Positions 18,121 through 27,459 of a stretch of DNA of 64,000 nt are shown here, in pieces. Source of the DNA: Flavobacterium cheongpyeongense. Lineage in GTDB: Bacteria > Bacteroidota > Bacteroidia > Flavobacteriales > Flavobacteriaceae. Numbering within the stretch: the first letter of the stretch is position 1; each line of letters begins with the position of its first letter. A model generated the notes under the pieces. That model saw nothing but the letters and a program-made list of their open reading frames with translations, was not told the DNA's origin and made no database searches. Location: assembly GCF_003202435.1 (NCBI RefSeq), contig NZ_QJHK01000012.1, forward strand, positions 92,673-156,672, read 5' to 3'. The translations under genes and the position numbers were made by a program.

Positions 18121-18711
18121 TTATTTTTCCTGGATTTTTTTCATCGCATTAAAATACGCTGCCCGGCTGAGCGGTTCATATTCTTCGGTTTCCCCAAGCA
18201 TGACCAGTTTATCGTTATCGGTTTTTCGGAAACTGTAATTTGCCAGATTTCCGGTTCTGGTGCAGACGGCGTGAACTTTAGTCACATATTCGGCTGTTGC
18301 CATAAGTCCGGGCATTGGACCAAAGGGATTTCCTTTAAAATCCATATCCAGTCCGGCAACAATAACCCGAATTCCCTGATTGGCAAGATCATTACAGACT
18401 GTAATAATTTCATCATCAAAAAACTGGGCTTCATCAATCCCGATAACATCACAGCCTTGCGCTAAAATAGCAATATTGGCAGCTGCAGGAACCGGCGTTG
18501 AACGAATTTCGTTAGCATCGTGCGATACGACCATTTCCTCATGATAGCGGGTATCAATAGCAGGTTTGAAGATTTCGACTTTTTGTCTGGCAAACTGGGC
18601 GCGTTTTAATCTGCGGATTAACTCCTCGGTTTTACCCGAAAACATTGATCCACAAATAACTTCAATCCAGCCAAATTGTTCTTTGTGATTTACTGTATTT
18701 TCGAGAAACAT
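18121..18711 (-). CDS. tdk: Thymidine kinase
   Basis: Salvages thymidine to dTMP. 196 residues, normal for the type II enzyme. Walker A is GSMFSGKTE (21-29); the lasso/active-site region has [14 protein letters not shown] with the catalytic Glu, and [10 protein letters not shown] follows. The zinc-ribbon position reads [11 protein letters not shown], so the usual CxxC has lost its second cysteine and zinc may not be bound. Probably shares a transcript with the downstream membrane protein gene. Confidence 0.95.
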   Translation of the reverse strand: MFLENTVNHKEQFGWIEVICGSMFSGKTEELIRRLKRAQFARQKVEIFKPAIDTRYHEEMVVSHDANEIRSTPVPAAANIAILAQGCDVIGIDEAQFFDDEIITVCNDLANQGIRVIVAGLDMDFKGNPFGPMPGLMATAEYVTKVHAVCTRTGNLANYSFRKTDNDKLVMLGETEEYEPLSRAAYFNAMKKIQEK

Positions 18712-18942
18712 TTTGTATTTTTCTACCTTTAAAAATGAATAGTTTTTATTACTTTGTACTGGTAATAAATTGATGTGAAAAATTGCTGATTTTACACTTT
18801 TTCAAAAGTAGATAATTTTTATCAAATCGAAGATTCGTATACGTTTATTAACAGAAAATAAATATTCAGCAGATTTCTTTCGCAAATTAAAAAAAGAGTC
18901 AAAATATACTAAAATACCCTATTCATTATAATTTCAATAGTT

Positions 18943-19962
18943 ATGAAAAAAAAACTGGAAGCCGATTTGATCAGCATTGCACATCGAATTTTAAAACTTA
19001 AAAACAAATCCGATATCAATCAATTGTATCTGGAAACACAGAAATTATATGAAAAATTAACTGTTTTGAAATTTGTAGAAGAAAATTTCGACGATATAAA
19101 ACCAACCATAGGATACAGGGAAACAGAATCACAAATTGAAAGTATTTTTGAAAAACAGGAAACACTTCCTGTAGAAATTAAAGCTGAGGAAACACTTCCG
19201 GCTCCCGTTGAAGAAACTGCAATTACGGCAGAAGTTATTGCAGAACCTGAAATCATCGAAGAAACCCCGATAGAAATCGCTGCTAAAAACCAGGAAGTAA
19301 ACGCTGAAAAGCAGGAAACCGTAGTGAATATTCCCGTAGAAGTAGTCGAAGAAATTGCTGCAAAAATAGAAGAACCTGTTTCTGAAATTCAAAAAGAAAC
19401 AGAACCAGCAGAAGAACTTTCTTTTAAAACAGTAAGCGATTTAAAACCAATCCTGAATTTCAAACCTGCTTTTGAATTAGAAAAAGAAGAAATAATAATA
19501 GAAAAAACAAAAGCAGAAACCACTACAAAACCAGATACTGTTTCGATTTCTTTTGAAGACATTCTGGGGCCTAATTATGCCGATGCTCAATTTGTGAAAG
19601 TAGATGATTTTAAAGAGGTCTCTCCTGCACGCACAGTCACAATAAATGAATTTCAAGAGAAACAGGCACCAGCTCAGACTACAATTGCAGAGCCAGTAAA
19701 ACCTAAAACTGTTCCGTTAAACGAAAAACTAGCCAAAGGCTTCCACATTGATCTGAATGACCGAATTGCTTTCACAAAAAATCTTTTTGGAAACAGTACC
19801 GAAGATTACAGCCGAGTTTTAAATCAATTACTTACTTTTAATGATTATAGCGAAGCAAAAGATTTTATCGATACCATGGTAAAACCGGATTATAACGACT
19901 GGCAGGGAAAAGAAGATTACGAAGAACGTTTTCTTGGAATTATTGAAAAAAAATTCTCGTAA
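18943..19962 (+). CDS. Glu-rich protein of unknown function
   Basis: 339 residues in three parts. Residues 1-60 are predicted helical (ISIAHRILKLKNKSDINQLY). Residues about 65-250 are a low-complexity Glu/Ile/Pro/Ala stretch, probably disordered. Residues about 262-339 form a compact end (DLNDRIAFTKNLFGNSTEDY, later FLGIIEKKFS). No catalytic motif or signal peptide is visible. Proteins of this plan precede rsmI in other flavobacteria as far as I recall, but I attach no function. Confidence 0.75.
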   Translation: MKKKLEADLISIAHRILKLKNKSDINQLYLETQKLYEKLTVLKFVEENFDDIKPTIGYRETESQIESIFEKQETLPVEIKAEETLPAPVEETAITAEVIAEPEIIEETPIEIAAKNQEVNAEKQETVVNIPVEVVEEIAAKIEEPVSEIQKETEPAEELSFKTVSDLKPILNFKPAFELEKEEIIIEKTKAETTTKPDTVSISFEDILGPNYADAQFVKVDDFKEVSPARTVTINEFQEKQAPAQTTIAEPVKPKTVPLNEKLAKGFHIDLNDRIAFTKNLFGNSTEDYSRVLNQLLTFNDYSEAKDFIDTMVKPDYNDWQGKEDYEERFLGIIEKKFS

Positions 19963-20051
19963 AACAAAACTCAGATTGCACGAATTAACACGAATTCTTG
20001 CTCTGTGACATTTTTAAAAACACTTGCAATTCGTGTTATAAAATAAAAACT

Positions 20052-20768
20052 ATGTCTAAATTATATATCGTTCCAACACCAATTGGTAATCTTGAAGACA
20101 TGACTTTCAGAGCCATTCGGATTTTGAAAGAAGTCGATTTGATTTTGGCCGAAGACACCAGAACGAGCGGTAAACTCCTGAAGCATTTTGAAATTGGCAC
20201 GCACATGCACAGCCATCATATGCACAACGAACACAAAACAACCGAAAATTTAATTGCACGTTTGAAAGCTGGCGAAACCATCGCCTTAATTTCAGATGCC
20301 GGAACTCCGGCGATTTCAGATCCGGGATTTTTATTGACGCGTGCCTGTGTCGAAAATAAAATAGAAGTAGAATGCCTTCCAGGTGCAACAGCTTTTGTTC
20401 CGGCTTTGGTCAACAGCGGATTACCAAATGAAAAGTTTGTTTTTGAAGGTTTTTTGCCTGATAAAAAAGGACGCCAAACCCGATTTTTGGCTTTAGCCGA
20501 AGAGACCCGAACGATGATTTTGTATGTTTCTCCACATAAATTAGTCAAAACTTTAGCCGAATTTATTCAGTATTTTGGAGAAGACAGACAAGTTTGTGTT
20601 TCAAGAGAATTATCAAAAATGCACGAAGAAAATGTCCGCGGAACCGCAAAAGAAGTACTAACCCATTTTGAAAAAACAGCGCCACGCGGTGAAATTGTTG
20701 TGGTGGTTGCAGGAAAAACAATAGAAAAAGAAGCTAAGAAAAGTAAATATTCTAAGGATGACAATTAA
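20052..20768 (+). CDS. rsmI: 16S rRNA (cytidine1402-2'-O)-methyltransferase
   Basis: Methylates the ribose of C1402 in the decoding centre, using S-adenosylmethionine. 238 residues from ATG 20052, where the family start MSKLYIVPTPIGNLEDMT lies; the longer frame adds 18 unrelated residues. SAM-binding tetrapyrrole-methylase-fold motifs: PTPIGNLEDMTFRA, AEDTRTSGKLL, ISDAGTPAISDPGF, LPGATAFVPALVNSGLP. It lies 89 bp after the Glu-rich protein gene. Confidence 0.95.
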   Translation: MSKLYIVPTPIGNLEDMTFRAIRILKEVDLILAEDTRTSGKLLKHFEIGTHMHSHHMHNEHKTTENLIARLKAGETIALISDAGTPAISDPGFLLTRACVENKIEVECLPGATAFVPALVNSGLPNEKFVFEGFLPDKKGRQTRFLALAEETRTMILYVSPHKLVKTLAEFIQYFGEDRQVCVSRELSKMHEENVRGTAKEVLTHFEKTAPRGEIVVVVAGKTIEKEAKKSKYSKDDN

Positions 20769-20825
20769 CTTTTTTTACTGTCTAAACTTCATGACAACCT
20801 AAATAATCAGTATAATAAATTGTAG

Positions 20826-20833
20826 TACCTTTG
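20826..20833 (+). promoter_or_regulatory. Candidate -7 box (TACCTTTG) of the ATPase-nuclease cassette
   Basis: Fits TAnnTTTG 18 bp before the ATPase ATG. No matching -33 TTG, so moderate at best. It would give the cassette its own promoter, separate from rsmI. Confidence 0.4.
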
Positions 20834-20851
20834 TTAATCAACAGATAGAAT

Positions 20852-22096
20852 ATGACTAGGATTGAAATAAAAAATATTGGCCCAATATCAGATGTAATCT
20901 TTGAATTGAACAAGGTTAATATTTTGATGGGACCTCAAAGTAGCGGAAAAAGCACATTAGCAAAAATTATTAGTTTTTGTCAATGGGCAGAAAAAAGATA
21001 TTTAATAGATGGGAATTTTGACTATGACATCAAAGAACAATTATTAGAATTTCATAGGCTAAGTGAAAATTATTTCAATGACAACTCATATTTTTCGTAT
21101 TCCTCAGATTTTATAACAATATCATATAAAGGAAAAAAGCTTAAAAAAAGCTTTAGAAAAAAGAAAACAAATAAAGTATATCAAAAAACTAAAAATATTT
21201 ATATTCCTTCAGAAAGAAACTTTGTTTCAGTTATTCCCAATCTATCAAAATTCAAGGAAACAAATGATAATATAATGAGTTTTGTTTATGATTGGTTTAG
21301 TGCCAAGAGAATATTTAACAAAAGTAATAATTTATCTATTTTAAATTTAGACATCAAATTTTACAGTAAATCTGAAAGTGATGTAGATATGCTAGTCTTA
21401 AAAAACAAAAAAGAAATTCAATTACGGGAAGGCTCAAGTGGTTTGCAATCTATTATTCCATTAATTATTTTAATAGAATATCTTACAGATTACATTTATA
21501 ATAGACATATTTCAAATTCTGTTGACGAGAAGGATGCTTTAAAAGATTATTTATTAAAAAATCTAACTCGAATAATTGACTTTTCAAAATATGGAGAAAG
21601 CCCAATCGATTTAGGAGATATTGAACTACATAATGATGACATAAAAAAAATTTTTAACTCGTACCAAAAAGCAAAAGCTTTAGAAAATTATCATTTTACC
21701 AATTTTATAATTGAAGAACCAGAACAGAATTTATTTCCCACAACACAAAGAGATTTGGTAAACTATCTTTTTCATAAAATGACTGATAAAAGAGATCATT
21801 CTCTTATATTAACTACCCACAGTCCATATATACTTTATGCAATTAATAATTGCCTTATGGGGTATAATATTAAAGATAATATTACTGATGAAGATATCGA
21901 TGAAATCAAAAACAAAGCATCTTGGATAAACCCTGATCTTGTTTCAATTTGGCAAGTCAAAGATGGCCAATTAATTTCTGTTAAAGATAATTCAACAAAA
22001 ACTGTCACAAAACATTATTTCAACGAAATCACAAAAGATATAATGGATGAGTATTACGAAATGCTTAATTACTTCGAATATGATTCAAGAGATTAA
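20852..22096 (+). CDS. AAA/ABC-type ATPase (AAA_15/AAA_21-like), first gene of a two-gene cassette
   Basis: 414 residues. Walker A is GPQSSGKST (27-35) behind MTRIEIKNIGPI, the start typical of RecF/OLD/SMC-like single-chain ATPases. The ABC-signature equivalent is GSSGLQS (194-200), Walker B NFIIEEPEQNLFP (about 284-296), and the switch His is in LTTHSPYIL (320-328). There is no TOPRIM domain after residue 330, unlike OLD nucleases, so the effector is probably the next gene, whose ATG overlaps this one by 17 bp. ATPases of this class power many phage-defence pairs (Septu, PARIS, AbiL types). AT-rich text with many AAA/TTA codons suggests transfer. Confidence 0.85.
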   Translation: MTRIEIKNIGPISDVIFELNKVNILMGPQSSGKSTLAKIISFCQWAEKRYLIDGNFDYDIKEQLLEFHRLSENYFNDNSYFSYSSDFITISYKGKKLKKSFRKKKTNKVYQKTKNIYIPSERNFVSVIPNLSKFKETNDNIMSFVYDWFSAKRIFNKSNNLSILNLDIKFYSKSESDVDMLVLKNKKEIQLREGSSGLQSIIPLIILIEYLTDYIYNRHISNSVDEKDALKDYLLKNLTRIIDFSKYGESPIDLGDIELHNDDIKKIFNSYQKAKALENYHFTNFIIEEPEQNLFPTTQRDLVNYLFHKMTDKRDHSLILTTHSPYILYAINNCLMGYNIKDNITDEDIDEIKNKASWINPDLVSIWQVKDGQLISVKDNSTKTVTKHYFNEITKDIMDEYYEMLNYFEYDSRD

Positions 22097-22664
22097 TGCA
22101 GTCATAAGGGCTCAAAACAATGGTGAAACAAATTCAAAAGAAATATTTGTAATTGACTATAAAAAAATTAATGGAGGTGATGTTGAAATCTTATCTGAAA
22201 GACCTGAACACGACTGTGTTATTTTATATAATGAAAGGAACATCTTTATTCACTATGTTGCATTTAAAGAAAATGCATTAAGAGTAAATACTCCACAAGG
22301 ACAAGTTAAGCAATGTGAATGTATATTGTTCCCAAAGACTTTAAATGAAACAGATTGGATATTATGCATTGAAACTAAATATACAGAAAATCTTAAAATA
22401 GCTTTAGATGAAAAAGTAGATTATCCAAACACAATGATACATCAGATAATCAGCACAGTAAAATATTTCAGAGACAAGCAAATTATTCCAGAAAACAAAA
22501 AAGTTCATGCTATAGTATCATTCCCTAAATTAATTGAAAGTTTTAGTGAAGCATTCTTTACAAGAAGTGAAATGACTCGCGAAGAAATTTTAGAGAAATA
22601 CAAAATCATTTTACGCCCTAGTAATGAAGCAGTTATAAAATCTAAAAAAACTATAAAAATTTAA
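22080..22664 (+). CDS. Putative PD-(D/E)XK-fold protein, second gene of the ATPase cassette
   Basis: 194 residues from ATG 22080 (17-bp overlap with the ATPase stop); the longer frame would start inside the ATPase. No family is recognised. The stretch CECILFP (79-85), then DWILCIETKYT (92-102), then IHQIISTVKYF (120-130), then a strand VHAIVSF has the order acidic residue, ExK, Q-helix, beta strand seen in PD-(D/E)XK nucleases; E80, E98 and K100 would be the active site. This is an inference from pattern alone. The C-terminus is Lys-rich (KSKKTIKI), compatible with nucleic-acid contact. Confidence 0.7.
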   Translation: MIQEINAVIRAQNNGETNSKEIFVIDYKKINGGDVEILSERPEHDCVILYNERNIFIHYVAFKENALRVNTPQGQVKQCECILFPKTLNETDWILCIETKYTENLKIALDEKVDYPNTMIHQIISTVKYFRDKQIIPENKKVHAIVSFPKLIESFSEAFFTRSEMTREEILEKYKIILRPSNEAVIKSKKTIKI

Positions 22665-22712
22665 AAAATCATTACATTAAAGATAACTTAGCTAAATTCA
22701 ATTAGAATAATC

Positions 22713-23057
22713 ATGAGCATAAACGCCTTTTTAGAAAAAGTAAAACAAACTCCAACCCAAATCACATTTCCTGAAACTATTGCAGTAATCGAAGAAAGTT
22801 ACAATTTTACTCCAACTGCTTTCCAAAACGGAACACAACATAATGCTGCCGGAGAAAATTCTGGTTCCTGCAAATTATTTGCTTTCGCAAAATTGCAGAA
22901 TTTAAGCAAAGAAGAAACGTTAGCTTGTTTTGGCGCCTTCTATTTTGAAGAAGTTCTAAAAGATCCAAACGGGACAAACCACCAAAACATTCGAAATTTC
23001 ATTAACCTTGGCTGGGAAGGAATTCAGTTTGAAGGGAATGCTTTGGAACAAAAATAA
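22713..23057 (+). CDS. HopJ-family protein
   Basis: 114 residues with the features of the HopJ type III effector family: TPTQITFPETIAVIEESYNF, FQNGTQHNAAGENSGSCK, LACFGAFYFEEVL and DPNGTNHQNIRNF. The name comes from a Pseudomonas gene. In bacteria without a type III system, as this one probably is, it is an ordinary cytoplasmic protein of unknown role. No signal peptide. It is separate from the preceding cassette (49 bp gap) and from recJ (86 bp). Confidence 0.85.
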   Translation: MSINAFLEKVKQTPTQITFPETIAVIEESYNFTPTAFQNGTQHNAAGENSGSCKLFAFAKLQNLSKEETLACFGAFYFEEVLKDPNGTNHQNIRNFINLGWEGIQFEGNALEQK

Positions 23058-23143
23058 ATTATTTCAGATTTTTGATTTCGATTTAAAATCATCTTTATTC
23101 AATCAAAAATCGTTAATCAACATTCAAAAATCACAAATCAATA

Positions 23144-24844
23144 ATGCGCTGGACCTTAAAACCAAAACCTTCTGAAGAAAAAATCAAGCATCTGGCACAA
23201 GCCTTAAATGTAGAAGACTTTGTAGCCACACTTTTGATTCAGCGTGGAATTGAAACTTTTGAGGATGCTAAAAATTTCTTTCGCCCGTCTTTAGAACATC
23301 TGCATGATCCTTATCTGATGAAAGATATGGACAAAGCCGTTGCCAGAATTGAACTGGCGATTGAAAATCAGGAAAACATTCTGGTATTTGGCGATTATGA
23401 TGTAGATGGTACAACGGCGGTTTCTTTAGTTTCATCTTACCTGAAATCGCATTACCCCAATATTGCGACTTATATTCCGGATCGTTATGATGAGGGTTAC
23501 GGAATTTCTTTTAAAGGAATTGATTTTGCCGACGACAACGGATTTTCACTGATTATTGCACTCGACTGTGGTATTAAATCCGTTGATCATATCGCCTATG
23601 CAAAAGCAAAAAACATTGACTTTATTATTTGTGACCACCACAGGCCCGGAGAAACTCTTCCGGATGCAGTAGCGGTTTTAGACCCAAAAAGAGAAGACTG
23701 CTCCTACCCTTACGATGAATTGTGCGGCTGTGGTGTTGGCTTTAAACTGATTCAGGCTTTAGGTCAAAACCGAAATGAAACCATTGAAGATTTGGTTCCG
23801 TATCTGGACTTGGTGGCTACAGCAATCGCTGCCGATATAGTACCTATTACAGGAGAAAACCGTGTACTGGCTTATTTTGGATTACAGGTTATTAACTCAG
23901 ATCCAAGACCAGGAATAAAAGCTTTGGTTCATCAGGTAAAAAAGAAAACATTAGATATTACGGATGTTGTTTTTATTATTTCTCCCAGAATTAATGCGGC
24001 AGGAAGAATCAAACATGGCAATCATGCAGTGGAATTGTTGACCGAATTTAATTTTGAACAGGCACAGCAATTTGCATCCGAAATAGAACAATACAATGCA
24101 GACCGAAAAGATTTAGATAAAAAAATCACCAAGGAAGCTTTTCAGCAAATTATAGAAAATCAGGAAGAAGAGCGTTTTTCAACCGTGGTTTTTCAGGAAG
24201 ACTGGCACAAAGGTGTAATCGGAATTGTGGCTTCCAGACTGATCGAAACCTATTACCGCCCTACATTGGTTTTTACTAAAAGTGGCGACAAATATGCCGC
24301 TTCGGCACGGTCTGTAAAAGGTTTTGATGTTTACAATGCACTCGATGCCTGTGCTGAACATCTGGAGCAATTTGGAGGTCACATGTACGCAGCCGGAATG
24401 ACATTAAAAGCAGAAAACTATCCGGCTTTCAAAGCTGCTTTTGAAAAATGTGTGGAAGAAACGATCCATCCCGATATGCGCACTCCGGAAATCGAAATTG
24501 ATGCCGAGATAAATTTCTCTGACATAACCCCTAAATTAATTCGGATTTTAAAACAATTTGAGCCTTTTGGTCCACAAAATATGACACCTGTTTTTATGAC
24601 TAAAAACGTAAAAGATACAGGCTATGCAAAAACTTTAGGTGCAGATGATGAACATTTGAGACTTTTTGTCAAACAAAACAACTCTGAAGGCATTGCTGCG
24701 ATTGGTTTTGGGCTCGGAAAAAAAATAAATATTACACATAATCAAACTCCGTTTCAGCTCGTATATACCATTGCTCAGAACGAATGGAACGAAACTATTA
24801 CGAATCAGCTGATGCTGAAAGATATCAGAACAAATGAAAAATAA
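23144..24844 (+). CDS. recJ: Single-stranded-DNA-specific exonuclease RecJ
   Basis: 5'-3' exonuclease used in recombination and mismatch repair. 566 residues, normal. DHH-family motifs: GDYDVDGTTAV (about 83-93), the Asp in ALDCGIKS, CDHHRPGE (about 162-169), and LDPKREDCSYP. The DHHA1 part has FGGHMYAAGMTL, and an OB-like C-terminal domain includes FEPFGPQN. The stop overlaps the start of the MFS gene by 11 bp, so the two are translationally coupled. Confidence 0.96.
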   Translation: MRWTLKPKPSEEKIKHLAQALNVEDFVATLLIQRGIETFEDAKNFFRPSLEHLHDPYLMKDMDKAVARIELAIENQENILVFGDYDVDGTTAVSLVSSYLKSHYPNIATYIPDRYDEGYGISFKGIDFADDNGFSLIIALDCGIKSVDHIAYAKAKNIDFIICDHHRPGETLPDAVAVLDPKREDCSYPYDELCGCGVGFKLIQALGQNRNETIEDLVPYLDLVATAIAADIVPITGENRVLAYFGLQVINSDPRPGIKALVHQVKKKTLDITDVVFIISPRINAAGRIKHGNHAVELLTEFNFEQAQQFASEIEQYNADRKDLDKKITKEAFQQIIENQEEERFSTVVFQEDWHKGVIGIVASRLIETYYRPTLVFTKSGDKYAASARSVKGFDVYNALDACAEHLEQFGGHMYAAGMTLKAENYPAFKAAFEKCVEETIHPDMRTPEIEIDAEINFSDITPKLIRILKQFEPFGPQNMTPVFMTKNVKDTGYAKTLGADDEHLRLFVKQNNSEGIAAIGFGLGKKINITHNQTPFQLVYTIAQNEWNETITNQLMLKDIRTNEK

Positions 24845-26114
24845 AGAAAAGAAAAACGACCCGTATCAGGCGTTGCGCTATAGAGAATTTAATGTTTTTT
24901 TATTGTTGCGTTTTGCCATGGTTTTTGCCTGGTCCATGCAGTTCATTGTAATTGAGTGGGAAGTGTACAGTTTGACTAAAAGCCCTCTTTCTCTTGGAAT
25001 GATCGGATTGATGGAAGTAATTCCGGCTGTTTCGATGGCGTTATTTGCCGGGCATATAGTCGATCAGCGTGAGAAAAAAAGTTTATTGGTAAAATGCATT
25101 CTTGGATTTTCCGTAATTAGTTTCGGATTGTTTTTACTGACCTGGCCAAAGGTAGTCGGAGGATTTTCAGCAGATATTATTTTATATTCTATTTATGCTT
25201 TAGTGTTTTTAGGCGGATTGGTGCGTGCCTTTCTGGGGCCCACGATTTTCTCACTATTGTCTTTAATTATCCCTAAAAAAGCTTATCCAAATGCGGCTAC
25301 CTGGAGCAGTTCTGTCTGGCAGATTGGAGCCGTTTTAGGACCGGCAGTTGCAGGATTTTCAATTAATTACATTGGCGTTCACTGGTCGATGTGTTCTGTT
25401 TTTGGCTGTTCTGTTTTTGCTTTGCTTGCCCTTTCACAAATCAGCAAAAAGCCAATTTTAAATCCTAAGATTGGAGAGCCTGTCATGGAAAGCCTGAAAG
25501 AAGGAATCAAATTTGTGTTCAACAACAAAACGATATTAGGTGTTCTTTCACTAGATATGGTTGCCGTTCTTTTTGGTGGTGCTGTAGCTTTATTACCTGT
25601 TTTTGCTCAGGATATTTTAAAAGTCGGACCGGAAGGATTTGGAGTATTAAGAGCCGCTCCAGCTATTGGCGCATTTATTACGATGCTAATTTCGGCTTAT
25701 GTGCCTTTGTATAAAAAAGCGGGAATGAAACTCTTAATTGCTATTTTTGTTTTCGGATTATGCATTATCCTGTTCGGAATTTCGACCATTTTCTGGTTAT
25801 CGGTTGTGGCATTGTTTTTAAGCGGAGTTGCCGACGGAATTTCGGTAGTGATCCGCCAGACCATTTTACAGCTAAAAACCCCAGATCATATGCGAGGGCG
25901 TGTTGCAGCTGTAAACTCAATGTTTGTTGGATCATCAAATGAATTAGGTGCTTTTGAAAGCGGATTAACAGCCAAATTAATGGGAACCGTGACCTCGGTA
26001 GTTTTTGGAGGAAGCATGACCTTGTTAACCGTTTTAGGTTTTGGAGCTGCTTCGCCAACTTTTAGAAATTTAGATCTTCAAAAAGACATGGAAGATCATC
26101 AAAATATGGAGTAA
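24834..26114 (+). CDS. MFS transporter (MFS_3, EntS-like)
   Basis: 426 residues, about 12 hydrophobic segments in two halves separated near residue 210 by a soluble loop (KPILNPKIGEPVMESLKEG). The loop after helix 2 carries the MFS-A-like FAGHIVDQREKKSLL. The sequence resembles the enterobactin-exporter-like MFS_3 group, which pumps out various small molecules; substrate unknown. Overlap of 11 bp with recJ. Confidence 0.85.
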   Translation: MKNKEKKNDPYQALRYREFNVFLLLRFAMVFAWSMQFIVIEWEVYSLTKSPLSLGMIGLMEVIPAVSMALFAGHIVDQREKKSLLVKCILGFSVISFGLFLLTWPKVVGGFSADIILYSIYALVFLGGLVRAFLGPTIFSLLSLIIPKKAYPNAATWSSSVWQIGAVLGPAVAGFSINYIGVHWSMCSVFGCSVFALLALSQISKKPILNPKIGEPVMESLKEGIKFVFNNKTILGVLSLDMVAVLFGGAVALLPVFAQDILKVGPEGFGVLRAAPAIGAFITMLISAYVPLYKKAGMKLLIAIFVFGLCIILFGISTIFWLSVVALFLSGVADGISVVIRQTILQLKTPDHMRGRVAAVNSMFVGSSNELGAFESGLTAKLMGTVTSVVFGGSMTLLTVLGFGAASPTFRNLDLQKDMEDHQNME

Positions 26115-26128
26115 TTTTTTTAAATCAT

Positions 26129-26189
26129 ATATGTTATGTAAGTTCTTATAAAAAATTACGATAAACTAAAATGAACTTATATAACGTAT
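26129..26189. repeat. Long imperfect inverted repeat
   Basis: ATATGTTATGTAAGTTC (26129-26145) is the reverse complement of 26173-26189 at 15 of 17 positions, with a 27-nt loop. No T-run follows, so it is not a standard terminator; it may be a protein-binding site or an mRNA structure ahead of the 26277 gene. Confidence 0.55.
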
Positions 26190-26276
26190 AGGGTTTAGTT
26201 TTTCACAATTTTATCAATTTTTTATTTAGAATTAATATAAATAATATTTATATTTGTTGAAATAAAGGATTTTGTA

Positions 26277-26633
26277 ATGAAAGATATTGAGCAGATATAC
26301 TATAACAATTTTGGAGTTGCCTTTTACTGGAAAAAGGAAAACAAAACAATATTAGACAAAGTACAATTGGTTTTTAGGGAAACCGGATTCTACCTTACGA
26401 TAGCCGAATTAAATCAGTTTTGTGATTTGATTGAAGACAGCCTTATTGAAAATACTTGTTGTGAATCTTGTCAGCTAAAAAACAGCTGTCATAAGTTTTT
26501 ACTTAAAACCCCTTTGCCTCAGGTTGATTTAGCGGTTTCAATGAAAGAAATAAAATCAATAAAAGATTTAGTTGAAGGGACTTTGTTTAGATTAGATCTT
26601 GATGAATATGTGTATGGAGCAGGTAAAAATTAG
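26277..26633 (+). CDS. Small cysteine-containing protein, DUF6686-like
   Basis: 118 residues, no signal peptide. A cluster of five cysteines (CCESCQLKNSCHKF) in the middle looks like a metal site or structural disulfide. The N-terminal half has FGVAFYWKKENKTIL and LVFRETGFYLTIAELNQF. I match it to DUF6686 from memory with limited certainty. Its stop overlaps the end of convergent lpxH by 4 bp. Confidence 0.7.
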   Translation: MKDIEQIYYNNFGVAFYWKKENKTILDKVQLVFRETGFYLTIAELNQFCDLIEDSLIENTCCESCQLKNSCHKFLLKTPLPQVDLAVSMKEIKSIKDLVEGTLFRLDLDEYVYGAGKN

Positions 26634-27373
26634 TTTTCGAATTTTTTTAGTTCGAAAGTTTCACCATCGAAAACACCGTATGTAAAATATCCAATCCAGT
26701 CACCTAAATTTACATATTTGGAGTCTTCTCCAACCGGAATAATCATCGGTAAATGACGGTGACCAAAAATAAAGTAGTTGTAATGTTTGGTTTCGAGTTT
26801 GTGTTTGGCGTACAATACCAGCCATTCGTTTTCTTCACCCAAAAATTTGACATCTTCGTCACCGGAAATCAGTTTGTTTTTAACGGATAAGTATTGCGCC
26901 AGACTTACACCAACATCCGGATGCAGCCAGCGAAAAAGCCATTTTGAAAACGGGTTGGTAAATACCTTTTTCATTCTTTTATAACCTTTATCACCGGGAC
27001 CTTTTCCGTCACCGTGACCAATTAAAAATGTCTTTCCGTAAAAAGTAAATTCTTTATTGTCATGATAAACCGGGATATTCAATTCGGTCTCAAAATAATC
27101 GTTCATCCATAAATCATGATTGCCCACGAAAAAATAAATTGGAATTCCGCTGTCGCGAATTTCGGCCAGTTTCCCCAAAACACGAACAAAACCTTTTGGG
27201 ACAACCGTTTTATATTCGAACCAAAAATCGAATAAATCGCCTACTAAAAAAATAGCTTCAGCATCTTCTTTCACCTCATCAAGCCAGGCTACGAATTTCT
27301 TTTCGCGAGGCAAACTCATTTCCGGGCTTGGAGCCCCAAAATGCTGATCAGAAGCAAAATATATTTTTTTCAT
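26630..27373 (-). CDS. lpxH: UDP-2,3-diacylglucosamine diphosphatase
   Basis: Cleaves UDP-2,3-diacylglucosamine to lipid X in lipid A synthesis. 247 residues. Calcineurin-type metallophosphatase motifs: SDQHFG with D9 and H11, GDLFDFW (45-51), GNHDLWM, FLIGHGDGKG, and FGHRHLPM near the C-terminus. It ends in a 4-bp overlap with the convergent DUF6686-like gene. The downstream queD gene is on the same strand, 86 bp upstream of its start. Confidence 0.9.
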   Translation of the reverse strand: MKKIYFASDQHFGAPSPEMSLPREKKFVAWLDEVKEDAEAIFLVGDLFDFWFEYKTVVPKGFVRVLGKLAEIRDSGIPIYFFVGNHDLWMNDYFETELNIPVYHDNKEFTFYGKTFLIGHGDGKGPGDKGYKRMKKVFTNPFSKWLFRWLHPDVGVSLAQYLSVKNKLISGDEDVKFLGEENEWLVLYAKHKLETKHYNYFIFGHRHLPMIIPVGEDSKYVNLGDWIGYFTYGVFDGETFELKKFEN

Positions 27374-27459
27374 TTATTGTTTTTTTTGTGAGATGTATTT
27401 TGTGAGATGTAAAACGTGAGACTAAACCATTTTGCTTCATGCTTCTCTCATTTTACTTT

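Noticed and set aside
18061..18465. Plus-strand ORF of 134 residues over tdk
   Set aside because: Antisense to a certain tdk gene and without own features.
20852..22664. The cassette as PARIS, Septu, Gabija or OLD
   Set aside because: No DUF4435, HNH or TOPRIM motif visible in either protein, and the second protein is a different length and pattern. Kept only as a similar architecture.
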